Source: Planctomycetaceae bacterium
GTDB lineage: Bacteria > Planctomycetota > Phycisphaerae > Sedimentisphaerales > Anaerohalosphaeraceae
Direction of reading: 5' to 3'
Assembly: GCA_021372945.1 (NCBI GenBank)
Contig: JAJFTK010000105.1
Location: 1-32,409 of the forward strand
DNA: 32,409 nt
The notes under the pieces were generated by a model. The model saw only the letters and a list, made by a program, of their open reading frames with translations. It was not told the origin of the DNA and searched no databases. Shown in pieces: positions 15,597 to 21,947 of the stretch. Positions within the stretch are counted from its first letter, which is position 1. Every line of letters begins with the position of its first letter. The position numbers and the translations under genes are program-made.

Positions 15597-15776
15597 TCAC
15601 ACGAAAATATCGATCCGATTCGGAAGGCCGTTGCACGGGTCCGAGTGCTTATAGCAGGACAGCAATGATTGAAGCCGCGGGCTGCGTCCCGGTCGAACGA
15701 GAATCTCATAATGGGACGGTTTGGTCGGCCGCATCGGCTTGGTTTCGATCACCCTGGAATGCACGAATCTGGTCAT
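15597..15776 (-). CDS. Doubtful 59-residue ORF in the 15.58-15.97 kb gap
   Basis: From 15584 to 15968 no gene is clear. The best candidate is this minus-strand ORF, whose ATG (MTRFVHSRVIE) has GGGGGTGAG about 4 nt upstream. The product is basic with scattered hydrophobics and no recognised motif. Longer frames on both strands are also open here, so openness alone is weak evidence. Small stem-loops are frequent in the same stretch (CGTCCC/GGGACG at 15685-15718, GCCGCATCGGC, GGTATTCTACC), so a structured RNA is an alternative. No promoter or terminator decides between them. Confidence 0.2.
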   Translation of the reverse strand: MTRFVHSRVIETKPMRPTKPSHYEILVRPGRSPRLQSLLSCYKHSDPCNGLPNRIDIFV

Positions 15777-15968
15777 TTTCTCACCCCCGAGAATGTTTTG
15801 TTTCTCCAGAAGGTATTCTACCAGAAAGACGGTTTCATTTCCAGCAGCCGCAGACAGCGGGTATGATAAGTCCGATAGAAATCGTTCCTTTGAAGCAGGA
15901 CCGCCAACGGACTTGCCAAAGCGGGGCAAAGAGGTTAAAGTTTTTTGCGGCTTTCGCGGAGAACGAAG

Positions 15969-16169
15969 ATGAAATTGCTGGCTAGATGTCCCTTATGCAG
16001 GACTGTCATGGAACTGGCGATGAGCCATGCCGATAGACGGATTCACTGCATCGCTTGCGGCAGGCTGTTCAAAGTGCCGGATCAACAAAAGCTGCAAAAT
16101 GCGATCGACAGGCTTGAGGATGCTGCTTCAGAAGTATTTGTTGACGAACAGGGAAATCTGTATGGGTGA
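15969..16169 (+). CDS. Small zinc-ribbon protein
   Basis: The 66-residue product starts MKLLARCPLCRTVM, with GGAG 7 nt upstream of the ATG; a frame eight codons longer lacks such a site. CPLC near the start and CIAC about 20 residues later form a four-cysteine zinc ribbon of the MJ0042/FdhE-like kind (RRIHCIACGRLFKV). An acidic helical tail ends in VDEQGNLYG. Such domains bind one zinc ion and often contact nucleic acid or protein; the role here is unknown. Its stop lies 5 nt before the shared terminator hairpin, converging with csrA. Confidence 0.7.
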   Translation: MKLLARCPLCRTVMELAMSHADRRIHCIACGRLFKVPDQQKLQNAIDRLEDAASEVFVDEQGNLYG

Positions 16170-16173
16170 TGAT

Positions 16174-16201
16174 AAAAAAAGAACCTGCCCGGCAGGTTCT
16201 T
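16174..16201 (-). terminator. Bidirectional terminator between the zinc-ribbon gene and csrA
   Basis: An 11-bp perfect stem (AAGAACCTGCC with GGCAGGTTCTT) is flanked by seven A residues on its left side. On the minus strand this gives a stem followed by T7, a strong terminator for csrA 28 nt after its stop. On the plus strand the U-run is short, so termination of the zinc-ribbon transcript is weaker. Confidence 0.88.
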
Positions 16202-16228
16202 GAAAGTTAGATCGTGCCACCTGGTTTT

Positions 16229-16426
16229 TTAGACATTTCCGGTGTGAGCGGCCTGTTCACCTTTTTCTTTCTGGATAGCCAGATAGATTTCCTTGCGGTG
16301 AACGGCGATGCTTTTGGGGGCGTTTATACCAAGCCTTACCTTATCGCCTCTGACGTCCACGATCGTGATCTCGACTTCATCACCGATCATAATCGACTCA
16401 TCCTTTTGTCTGCTTAGGACCAACAT
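16229..16426 (-). CDS. csrA: CsrA, translational regulator
   Basis: A 65-residue protein starting [16 protein letters not shown], with the full CsrA core including [15 protein letters not shown] and [13 protein letters not shown]. The RNA-contact residues Leu4, Arg6, Val42 and Arg44 are all present. I chose the start at 16426, with GGGAG 6 nt upstream, because the longer frame adds 13 residues not found in the family. CsrA dimers bind GGA motifs in mRNA leaders, often blocking ribosomes, and in many bacteria set flagellin translation. Its proximity to the flagellar block supports that role. FliW, the usual CsrA antagonist, is not in the window. Confidence 0.96.
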   Translation of the reverse strand: MLVLSRQKDESIMIGDEVEITIVDVRGDKVRLGINAPKSIAVHRKEIYLAIQKEKGEQAAHTGNV

Positions 16427-16432
16427 TTTTGA

Positions 16433-16450
16433 CTCCCTGTATTTCCCTGT
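16433..16450 (-). promoter_or_regulatory. CsrA-binding sites over the csrA ribosome binding site
   Basis: The csrA leader contains ATACAGGGA (16442-16434), which matches the CsrA consensus core RUACARGGA at all nine positions and overlaps the Shine-Dalgarno. A second ACAGGGA lies just upstream (16450-16444). Paired sites of this kind, one covering the ribosome site, are the known architecture of CsrA autorepression. Confidence 0.6.
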
Positions 16451-16463
16451 CGAAGCATTAAAC

Positions 16464-16490
16464 ATTTCAGCTATTTTACTGAAATCTTTA
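16464..16490 (-). promoter_or_regulatory. Possible sigma-28-type promoter or dyad upstream of csrA
   Basis: The minus strand reads TAAAGATT, 11 nt, GCTGAAAT (seven and five of eight bases of the sigma-28 boxes). The same stretch holds a dyad ATTTCAG-N8-CTGAAAT (16464-16485) that could be an operator. The rest of the 318-bp gap up to 16744 holds only the terminator at 16533 and small dyads (TTACAG-A-CTGTAA at 16682-16694, GGAGTA-AAC-TACTCC at 16720-16734); I see no gene in it. Confidence 0.3.
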
Positions 16491-16532
16491 CATCCGTTAA
16501 CTTTAACTACGCCGGACTGAACATAATGGCCT

Positions 16533-16555
16533 AAAAAAAAGGGCCTTTACAAGCC
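16533..16555 (-). terminator. Probable intrinsic terminator of the membrane-protein gene
   Basis: The minus strand reads GGCTT-GTAA-AGGCC, a 5-bp stem with a GNRA-type loop, then one C and eight T residues. It is about 190 nt past the stop of the gene ending at 16745 and would insulate csrA from read-through. Confidence 0.5.
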
Positions 16556-16744
16556 GTGTGTTCCAAGTTCAACACTAATTTCGGCGTTTTTGCAGGGGTT
16601 AAGCAAACATTTTTATGAATTGAGATTATTTTTGTCCTATGAAAAGGCATGGGAATAGCTAACATTCCGCCAGCAAATGACTTACAGACTGTAATCAAAC
16701 TGTAGAGATTTGTGGCTGAGGAGTAAACTACTCCCATTATCGGA

Positions 16745-17722
16745 CTATTCGACTTCAGATTCGGGTTTTTGAGCGGTTCGGATCGCTATCCAGAAACCGG
16801 TCAGTGCCCCGAGGAACGCGAAAGAAACAAACTGGAGGGGCGTAATTGCGAAAATCGAATGCTGTACGAAGTCCACGGGCCACTTGGAAGAGAGATACTG
16901 CAGAGTGTCGGAACCAGCGTTCTTGCTGAACATTACAAAGTAGAGAGCCATGGAACCGAGTATTGCCCATAAATAACCGGCCCGGATGAGGTACTTTATC
17001 AGAAAGGCGGCAAGACCAACCGTAACGAAGACCCCGAAGGCCACCTGGCCCTTGCCGGGAAGGCCGATGACCGAGCCGAGTTTAGGGTCCATCTGCCTGA
17101 GATCCTGTGCAAAGATGCCAAGCGCAAAATAGACGACCAGGGCCGTAACGACAATGCCGATCAGACCGTTGGTCCATTTTGAGGAAGCGGTTTGAGGCGA
17201 AGCACCGTCGATAACGATGGTTTTCGTCTTAATGAGTCTGCTGACAAGGATGCTTCCTAATAGCCCGGCGGCACAAACTACCAGCCAGAATAGCATCTCC
17301 CATCGCAGAAAGCCGTAAAGGTGACTTCTGGCTTGGAAATCCTTATTGTAAAGTAGCAAGACGCGCATTGAACCACCCGTGAGGGCCAAGACCGCTGTTC
17401 CGGCGGGTGCGGCAAAGGGGGCCAATACGCCGCCGAGCGGATAGCACGCAATATTTGCCAGAATTCCGGCGGCGAATCCCAGCAGGATCAAAATGACCGC
17501 GTCTGAGGCGGAGATCTCGCCGGTGAACATGCTGACGGGGCCAAGCGGATCGGCAGGCGCAACCAGCGGCCGGCCCAGGCCGGCGATCAATGCGGCGCCA
17601 ATCGCCAGAGCGGCTAGGATCCGAATACGCAGCTTCCAATCAACATTGAATAGTCCAAGCCCGAAGTAAATCAGGGCCACTGCCGCGATGATCCACAAAA
17701 CCAATGGCTGAAGCCATTCCAT
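16745..17722 (-). CDS. Multi-spanning membrane protein of unknown function
   Basis: The 325-residue product has about eight or nine hydrophobic segments, for example at about 5-24, 33-52, 73-96, 103-117, 139-160, 185-206, 228-247, 252-270 and 290-312. A Pro/Gly-rich stretch between the third and fourth (CYPLGGVLAPFAAPAGTA) is the most distinctive feature. Charged residues are few and confined to loops. AAGGG lies 7 nt upstream of the ATG, and a sigma-70-like promoter lies about 60 nt upstream. I do not recognise a transporter or enzyme signature. It appears to be monocistronic. Confidence 0.78.
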   Translation of the reverse strand: MEWLQPLVLWIIAAVALIYFGLGLFNVDWKLRIRILAALAIGAALIAGLGRPLVAPADPLGPVSMFTGEISASDAVILILLGFAAGILANIACYPLGGVLAPFAAPAGTAVLALTGGSMRVLLLYNKDFQARSHLYGFLRWEMLFWLVVCAAGLLGSILVSRLIKTKTIVIDGASPQTASSKWTNGLIGIVVTALVVYFALGIFAQDLRQMDPKLGSVIGLPGKGQVAFGVFVTVGLAAFLIKYLIRAGYLWAILGSMALYFVMFSKNAGSDTLQYLSSKWPVDFVQHSIFAITPLQFVSFAFLGALTGFWIAIRTAQKPESEVE

Positions 17723-17785
17723 TTAAGACCCTTTCTGCTTGAGGCTGCCGCCCAAAACGCGGTGCCTCCGCCTGTAAAAAAGAAA

Positions 17786-17814
17786 ACAATACCAGACCTA
17801 CTGCATCGGGTCAA
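17786..17814 (-). promoter_or_regulatory. Sigma-70-like promoter of the membrane-protein gene
   Basis: TTGACC (17814-17809), a 17-bp spacer and TATTGT (17791-17786) on the minus strand match five and four of six consensus bases. The predicted leader is about 57 nt. Confidence 0.5.
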
Positions 17815-17864
17815 GGGGCTTATTGATTATTGATTTTGACCATTTATTATTGGCGAGGGGAGAC

Positions 17865-17888
17865 AGCAGGGCGGTTAAGCGCCCTGCT
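17865..17888 (-). terminator. Hairpin after the PhnA-like gene
   Basis: A 9-bp perfect stem (AGCAGGGCG with CGCCCTGCT) around a six-base loop lies about 55 nt past the stop at 17941. No T-run follows on either strand, so it may be a factor-assisted terminator. The remaining gap to 17723 holds only the promoter at 17786. Confidence 0.4.
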
Positions 17889-17940
17889 ATAAGCGTGCGT
17901 AACGCGCCAAAATCTTTCCGGGTGAGAAAGGTCGCAACAG

Positions 17941-18612
17941 TTATGTTCTTACGGTTGTGCCGTGGGCCTCTTCATCGTGTCTCTTGTTGCAGTGGGCCCC
18001 GACCGAGCCGCCGATTGCGGCCGCAATGGCGCAGAGGATAAGCATCACGAACGAGCCCCACGCCGCGGCGGCGCTGACATCTGTGGCCTTTTGGGCGGCT
18101 TGCTCTTTTTTCTCGGGCGTGGTTTGTTCGGCCTCCTGCCGGGCCTTGCCCGCCAACTGCTCCAGCTTCTGTTGGATGGCCTGAATGGCGCCTTCGTTGG
18201 CGGCAGCGCCGGACTGCACGGCGGATTGAAGCGTTGACAATGCCCCGCCCATGACCTTTCCCGCGGCGCTGGTCAGCATCCAGCCGATGATCACCAGCGT
18301 CAGCGCCCAGGTCGTCAGCCCCTGCAGACAGCCGCTGCCCCAGATACCGCTAAGACGAGCAGCCGCCCAGCCCCCAAAAAACAGCGCGATGATCGCGGTG
18401 ACGATCCACCAGATCGTTGCGCCAATGCCAACCCCCTGTGCCGAGTTCTGGTCGGTCGGGTTCAGCACGGTCAGACCGATCGCCGCGCCCAGGACCGACA
18501 GCGTGAACAGGGTGACCAGCGCGAGCAGGGCCCCGGCGATGATGGCGCCCCAAAAAATACGTCTTGTGGGCCGGCATCCATACGGGGAATAAGTTTCACT
18601 TGCCGCAGTCAT
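17941..18612 (-). CDS. PhnA-like integral membrane protein
   Basis: The 223-residue product begins MTAASETYSPYG, with AAGGAG 7 nt upstream of this ATG, so I reject the start 17 codons earlier. It has a membrane pair near the N-terminus (RRIFWGAIIAGALLALVTLF), another pair at GIGATIWWIVTAIIALFFGGW and LTTWALTLVIIGWMLTSAAG, then a long Gln/Ala/Glu-rich helical loop (about 115-170), a last membrane helix (SFVMLILCAIAAAIGGSVGA) and a His-rich tail. The RxxxWGAIxAG and GGWxAARLSG motifs resemble membrane proteins often annotated PhnA-like, whose function is unknown and which are unrelated to phosphonate use. Confidence 0.72.
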   Translation of the reverse strand: MTAASETYSPYGCRPTRRIFWGAIIAGALLALVTLFTLSVLGAAIGLTVLNPTDQNSAQGVGIGATIWWIVTAIIALFFGGWAAARLSGIWGSGCLQGLTTWALTLVIIGWMLTSAAGKVMGGALSTLQSAVQSGAAANEGAIQAIQQKLEQLAGKARQEAEQTTPEKKEQAAQKATDVSAAAAWGSFVMLILCAIAAAIGGSVGAHCNKRHDEEAHGTTVRT

Positions 18613-18774
18613 TTTAAGCTCCTTGAGATTTAAGTGCCATTGTGCCGGCATCTTTAAAATCATTTCCGACTACCGGAACGATTCATTTAAATCATAGACG
18701 GTCATAGGGGCAGCGGAATGAGCAAATTAAGTAAAACCACTAAGGATAAGGAAGAGGAATATACAAGAATGGAA

Positions 18775-19311
18775 CTAGAGGTATTCGACAAGCTGTTTGA
18801 GTTCGATGCGGGTTTGGGGCGAGAAGTCAGGTTCCTGGAGCTGACTGACGAATTCGATATTCAAGCGGGCCAATTGGGTATTGATCTCGTCCATGCAGAT
18901 GGTGTTGTCGGGGCCAAACGCAGCATTGTCCGAATCGATGAAGTTTTTCTTGCAGAACATCACTCCGTACCCGGCCGGATCGAGTTCCTCATGCCAATAG
19001 ACCAGCGGCAGGCCGTGCGTGCGGCAGATGATGGGCCGATAAGGATAGATGATGCATTCCTGCTGGCAGAGATAGCCGCATGAAGCGGCCTCGTTGAAAG
19101 CCACCGCGCGGTCATTGTCCTTGCGGAGTTCGTCCAGGATCGAAAAAAACTCCACCGGCCAAACCGACAGGTTCAGGCAGCAGTCGCAGCAGCCTTTTTT
19201 GCAGGCGAGCTGGCGCGAATGCATCCGCTCAAGATCCTGTGCCAGGCGGTCCACCTCTTCTCGCAGGATGCGGTAACCGATAATGGCGTTGCTGATACTT
19301 TCGCTTTCCAT
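18775..19311 (-). CDS. YkgJ family cysteine-cluster protein
   Basis: The 178-residue product has the family pattern in full: an N-terminal helix, then CKKGCCDCC (Cys37, 41, 42, 44, 45) followed by the WPVEFF segment, then Cys78, Cys82 and Cys86, and IYPYRPIICRTHG with Cys96. YkgJ-family domains are taken to bind zinc or an iron-sulfur cluster; some members modify proteins, but this one has no assigned reaction. Shine-Dalgarno pairing at the start is poor. It lies 35 nt downstream of the GH130 gene on the same strand and may be its operon partner. Confidence 0.85.
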   Translation of the reverse strand: MESESISNAIIGYRILREEVDRLAQDLERMHSRQLACKKGCCDCCLNLSVWPVEFFSILDELRKDNDRAVAFNEAASCGYLCQQECIIYPYRPIICRTHGLPLVYWHEELDPAGYGVMFCKKNFIDSDNAAFGPDNTICMDEINTQLARLNIEFVSQLQEPDFSPQTRIELKQLVEYL

Positions 19312-19346
19312 ACTGTTAGTTCGCAGTTCGTCGTTCTTGGTTCTAG

Positions 19347-20282
19347 TTAAAAGGGCGGCCGGCTATCAGTTAAACATAAATCCACAAGTTCGTCAATGAC
19401 CGCGGTTCCGACGCACATAACCGTGTCGGCCGCGCCCCAGTAGAGCTTGAGCGTGCCGTCGGGTTCGCCGATGGCGGCGCAGGTGAACACCACATTGTGG
19501 ACATAGCCGACCAGTTCCCACGGATCCTCGGGCGCCAGGATCCAGCGGTCGCAGACGCCCAGGACGACGGCGGGGTCATCGAGCTTATGCAGGCAGACGC
19601 CCAGCCGATAGACGCTGCCATCCATGGTAGGAAAGACGCCATGGTAGATGTTGAGCCAGCCCTTAGGCGTCCTGATGGGAGGCGCGCCGGGGCCGATCTT
19701 CATCTCGTCCCAGTGGTACATAACCGGTTTCATCACCACGCGGGAATCGCCCCAGTGGCGAAGGTCCGGCGAGTAGGCGATCCAGATCGACCACGGGCTG
19801 ATGTCTGAGTGCGGCCGGTCGAGTTTGACGTAGCGGCCGCCGATCTTCTCCGGAAAAAGGACGGTATTGCGGTAATCGGCTTGCGTGATGAAGGCAATAC
19901 GCTCAATGGATTCAAAGTCGCTTGTTCTCGCCAGCCCAATCCGCACGCCATGCCGGGAATAGGCGCTGTACGTGATATAGTAGCTGCCTTCGAGCGGATT
20001 GATGCGCGGGTCCTCGACGCCGAAGGCCTCGTATTCGGCAAAGATGCCCTCTTTGGCGCAAGTCATGAAGGGCTGCGGGTCCACCGTGAAATGAAAGCCG
20101 TCGTCGCTGACGGCCTTGCCGATGATGGAGCGGCCGGTATCCAAGTGCGACCGGAAGAGCATGATGTAGCGGCCGTCATACTTGACGACTCCGGCATTGT
20201 GGACGGTCTCAACCTTGTAGGGGACATCCTTTTTGGTCAGGATCGGGTTGCCTTTATAACGCTTTACAAATTCGTTAGCCAT
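19347..20282 (-). CDS. GH130 family glycoside phosphorylase/hydrolase
   Basis: The 311-residue product is a five-bladed beta-propeller enzyme of family GH130. Recognisable parts are KRYKGNPILTKKDVPY at the start, HNAGVVKYDGRYIMLFR, the conserved acid region EAFGVEDPRINP, KIGPGAPPIRTPKGWLNIYHG and the C-terminal YWGAADTVMCVGTA. GH130 enzymes split beta-1,2- or beta-1,4-mannosidic bonds by phosphorolysis or hydrolysis; which one is not decided here. I chose the ATG at 20282 (MANEFVKRYKG), with GGAG 7 nt upstream, over one 19 codons earlier. It lies 86 nt downstream of a GT4 gene, so the pair may make and recycle a mannose-containing glycan. Confidence 0.9.
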   Translation of the reverse strand: MANEFVKRYKGNPILTKKDVPYKVETVHNAGVVKYDGRYIMLFRSHLDTGRSIIGKAVSDDGFHFTVDPQPFMTCAKEGIFAEYEAFGVEDPRINPLEGSYYITYSAYSRHGVRIGLARTSDFESIERIAFITQADYRNTVLFPEKIGGRYVKLDRPHSDISPWSIWIAYSPDLRHWGDSRVVMKPVMYHWDEMKIGPGAPPIRTPKGWLNIYHGVFPTMDGSVYRLGVCLHKLDDPAVVLGVCDRWILAPEDPWELVGYVHNVVFTCAAIGEPDGTLKLYWGAADTVMCVGTAVIDELVDLCLTDSRPPF

Positions 20283-20368
20283 ACTGACTCCGCATCTGAA
20301 ATCCATTTGTTTAGGTCCATTGTAATGCTGCAGGCGCAAGCGATGCAGTGCGAAATGACACGTATGGA

Positions 20369-21412
20369 TTAAGCAATTCGCCTAAAGATTTCGGCGTAAA
20401 CAGCTTCATAGCCGCCGACCATGCGGTCGATGGAGAAATGCTGCTCGACGCGACTTCGGCAGGCAGCACGATTGAGCGTTCCGACTTTGGAGACTGCGGC
20501 CGCGGCTTCTTCGACGGAGTTAACGAGAAAACCGGTTTCCCCAGCGGCGATTACCTCGCGGCAGGAGCCGCGGTCATAAGCGATAACGGGGATACCGGCG
20601 GCGTTGGCCTCGGCCAGCACAAGTCCGAACCGCTCGGGCAGTTCGTTGAGGTGCAGCAGGGCATAGGCCACCTTAAAGGCGGCGTCGCGCTCGGCGGGGC
20701 CGATCGGACCGATGTATTCGACAAAACGGCCGTCGATGTGCGGCTGGATGAGCAGGTCGAAATAGGCACGGTCCTGGATGATGCCGGCGATGAGAAGCTT
20801 CATGCGGGCACGTTTGGCGACTTCGATCGCCAGGTGAACGCCTTTATCCGGATGAATGCGCCCAAGGAACAGAAGCTTGTCGCCGGGCTCGGGGCGGAAG
20901 GTGATGTTGCTGATGTCGATGCCGTTATAGACGGTGGCCAGGTATGGCAGCTCGGGATCGCGGTCGGCATTGCTGATGGAGACAAAGAAAGAATCGTTCT
21001 TGTACTTGTGATACACGCGGCGGATACGGTCTGAGGAAAAGCCGTGAATCGTGGTCAGTATAGGCGTTTTAATGAGGCGTGAGTAGGTGAGCGGCAGGAA
21101 GTCATAATTATTATGGATCAAGTCGAAATCGGCGGCGTGTTCCATCAGTTCGGCGATGTGGAGGCATTCGACCACTTTGGCGTCCTCGCCGGGCGTTTCT
21201 TCGTAGCCGCGTTCGATGATGGAATGGAGGCGGGCGCGCGTGATCGAGTCGGCGGTGGCAAACAGAGTGACGTTCCAGCCGCGTTTGACCAGGCCCTCGG
21301 TGATATTGCTGGCGACGGTTTCCCATGCGCCGTATTGGCGCGGGGGCGTTCGCCACGCGACGGGGGCCAAAATGGCGATACGTTTGGTTTTGCGAAGTTC
21401 GTCAATGGTCAT
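20369..21412 (-). CDS. GT4 family glycosyltransferase
   Basis: The 347-residue product is a GT-B-fold retaining glycosyltransferase of family 4. The N-terminal half has the acceptor-domain glycine loop RQYGAWETVASNITEGLVKRG. The C-terminal half has the sugar-nucleotide motifs KLLFLGRIHPDKGVHLAIE and the ERFGLVLAEANAAGIPVIA segment, a variant of EPFGxxxxEAxA. It probably adds mannose or glucose from a nucleotide sugar at the cytoplasmic face; donor and acceptor are not readable. Shine-Dalgarno pairing is weak (AAGG only 2 nt from the ATG). It starts just after a three-unit decamer repeat. Confidence 0.9.
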   Translation of the reverse strand: MTIDELRKTKRIAILAPVAWRTPPRQYGAWETVASNITEGLVKRGWNVTLFATADSITRARLHSIIERGYEETPGEDAKVVECLHIAELMEHAADFDLIHNNYDFLPLTYSRLIKTPILTTIHGFSSDRIRRVYHKYKNDSFFVSISNADRDPELPYLATVYNGIDISNITFRPEPGDKLLFLGRIHPDKGVHLAIEVAKRARMKLLIAGIIQDRAYFDLLIQPHIDGRFVEYIGPIGPAERDAAFKVAYALLHLNELPERFGLVLAEANAAGIPVIAYDRGSCREVIAAGETGFLVNSVEEAAAAVSKVGTLNRAACRSRVEQHFSIDRMVGGYEAVYAEIFRRIA

Positions 21413-21428
21413 GGCCTTGGTATTTGGC

Positions 21429-21458
21429 CACAGATTAACACAGATTTACACCGATTCA
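21429..21458. repeat. Three-unit 10-bp tandem repeat before the GT4 gene
   Basis: The units CACAGATTAA, CACAGATTTA and CACCGATTCA follow each other exactly, with GGC just before. It lies in the 125-bp gap between the GT4 start and the acpS stop. Similar CACAGATTAA arrays are familiar from intergenic DNA of several environmental phyla, but their role is unsettled. Confidence 0.7.
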
Positions 21459-21537
21459 AATCATTCGAAAAGCTCATTTTGAACCAGCAAATTGCCTGCA
21501 CTCCATGCGCTAAACAGGGATGTGATTTTTTAGATGA

Positions 21538-21927
21538 TTACTCACTGGTTTGCAGTGCCACGGCCGAGGCAATCGCGAAGTTGGAGGTGTGGGTGATGCT
21601 CAGCGTGATTTGCTCGATCTGTTTTTCATCAGCGATCTGGCGAACTCGGCCGCGGAGACTCACCTGCGGCTGACCGAAGGCATTGTTCGTAATTTCGATA
21701 TCCGTCCAGGCGATCCCGTCGCGCCAACCGGTGCCGATCAGTTTCATTACCGCTTCTTTGGAGGCAAAACGGCCGGCCAATTTCTCGATGCGATTCTTGA
21801 CTTTTCCGGCATCGGCTAGTTCCGTGGCCGTGAACACTCTTTCAAGGAACCGCTGCTCGTGGCGGCTGAGCATTTGCTCGATCCGTCCAAAGTCCACCAG
21901 GTCAACTCCATGCGCGATTATTTTCAT
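21538..21927 (-). CDS. acpS: Holo-[acyl-carrier-protein] synthase
   Basis: A 129-residue protein of normal AcpS length. It moves the 4'-phosphopantetheine arm of CoA onto apo-ACP in the cytoplasm, which fatty acid synthesis needs. The magnesium ligands are visible as Asp9 in HGVDLVDFGRIE and Glu58 in AGRFASKEAVMK; the C-terminal ITLSITHTSNFAIASAVA strand is typical. Shine-Dalgarno pairing is weak. It starts 20 nt after the stop of the PpiC-type gene, so the two are probably co-transcribed from the promoter at 23181. Confidence 0.94.
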   Translation of the reverse strand: MKIIAHGVDLVDFGRIEQMLSRHEQRFLERVFTATELADAGKVKNRIEKLAGRFASKEAVMKLIGTGWRDGIAWTDIEITNNAFGQPQVSLRGRVRQIADEKQIEQITLSITHTSNFAIASAVALQTSE

Positions 21928-21947
21928 TGAACTTGCAGCAGCTTGTT

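Noticed and set aside
15660..15760. tRNA- or RNase P-like RNA in the 15.6 kb gap
   Set aside because: A GGTCGAACGAGAATC stretch recalls a T arm in reverse, but no acceptor, anticodon or other conserved arm can be built around it.
16531..16737. 68-residue minus-strand ORF between csrA and the membrane-protein gene
   Set aside because: It covers a terminator hairpin with a T8 tract and has no family pattern; openness in this A+T-rich gap is not informative.
18718..19083. Plus-strand ORF with a fair ribosome site (MSKLSKTTKDKEEE)
   Set aside because: Most of it is antisense to the YkgJ gene, whose cysteine pattern is certain, and its own sequence has no motif.
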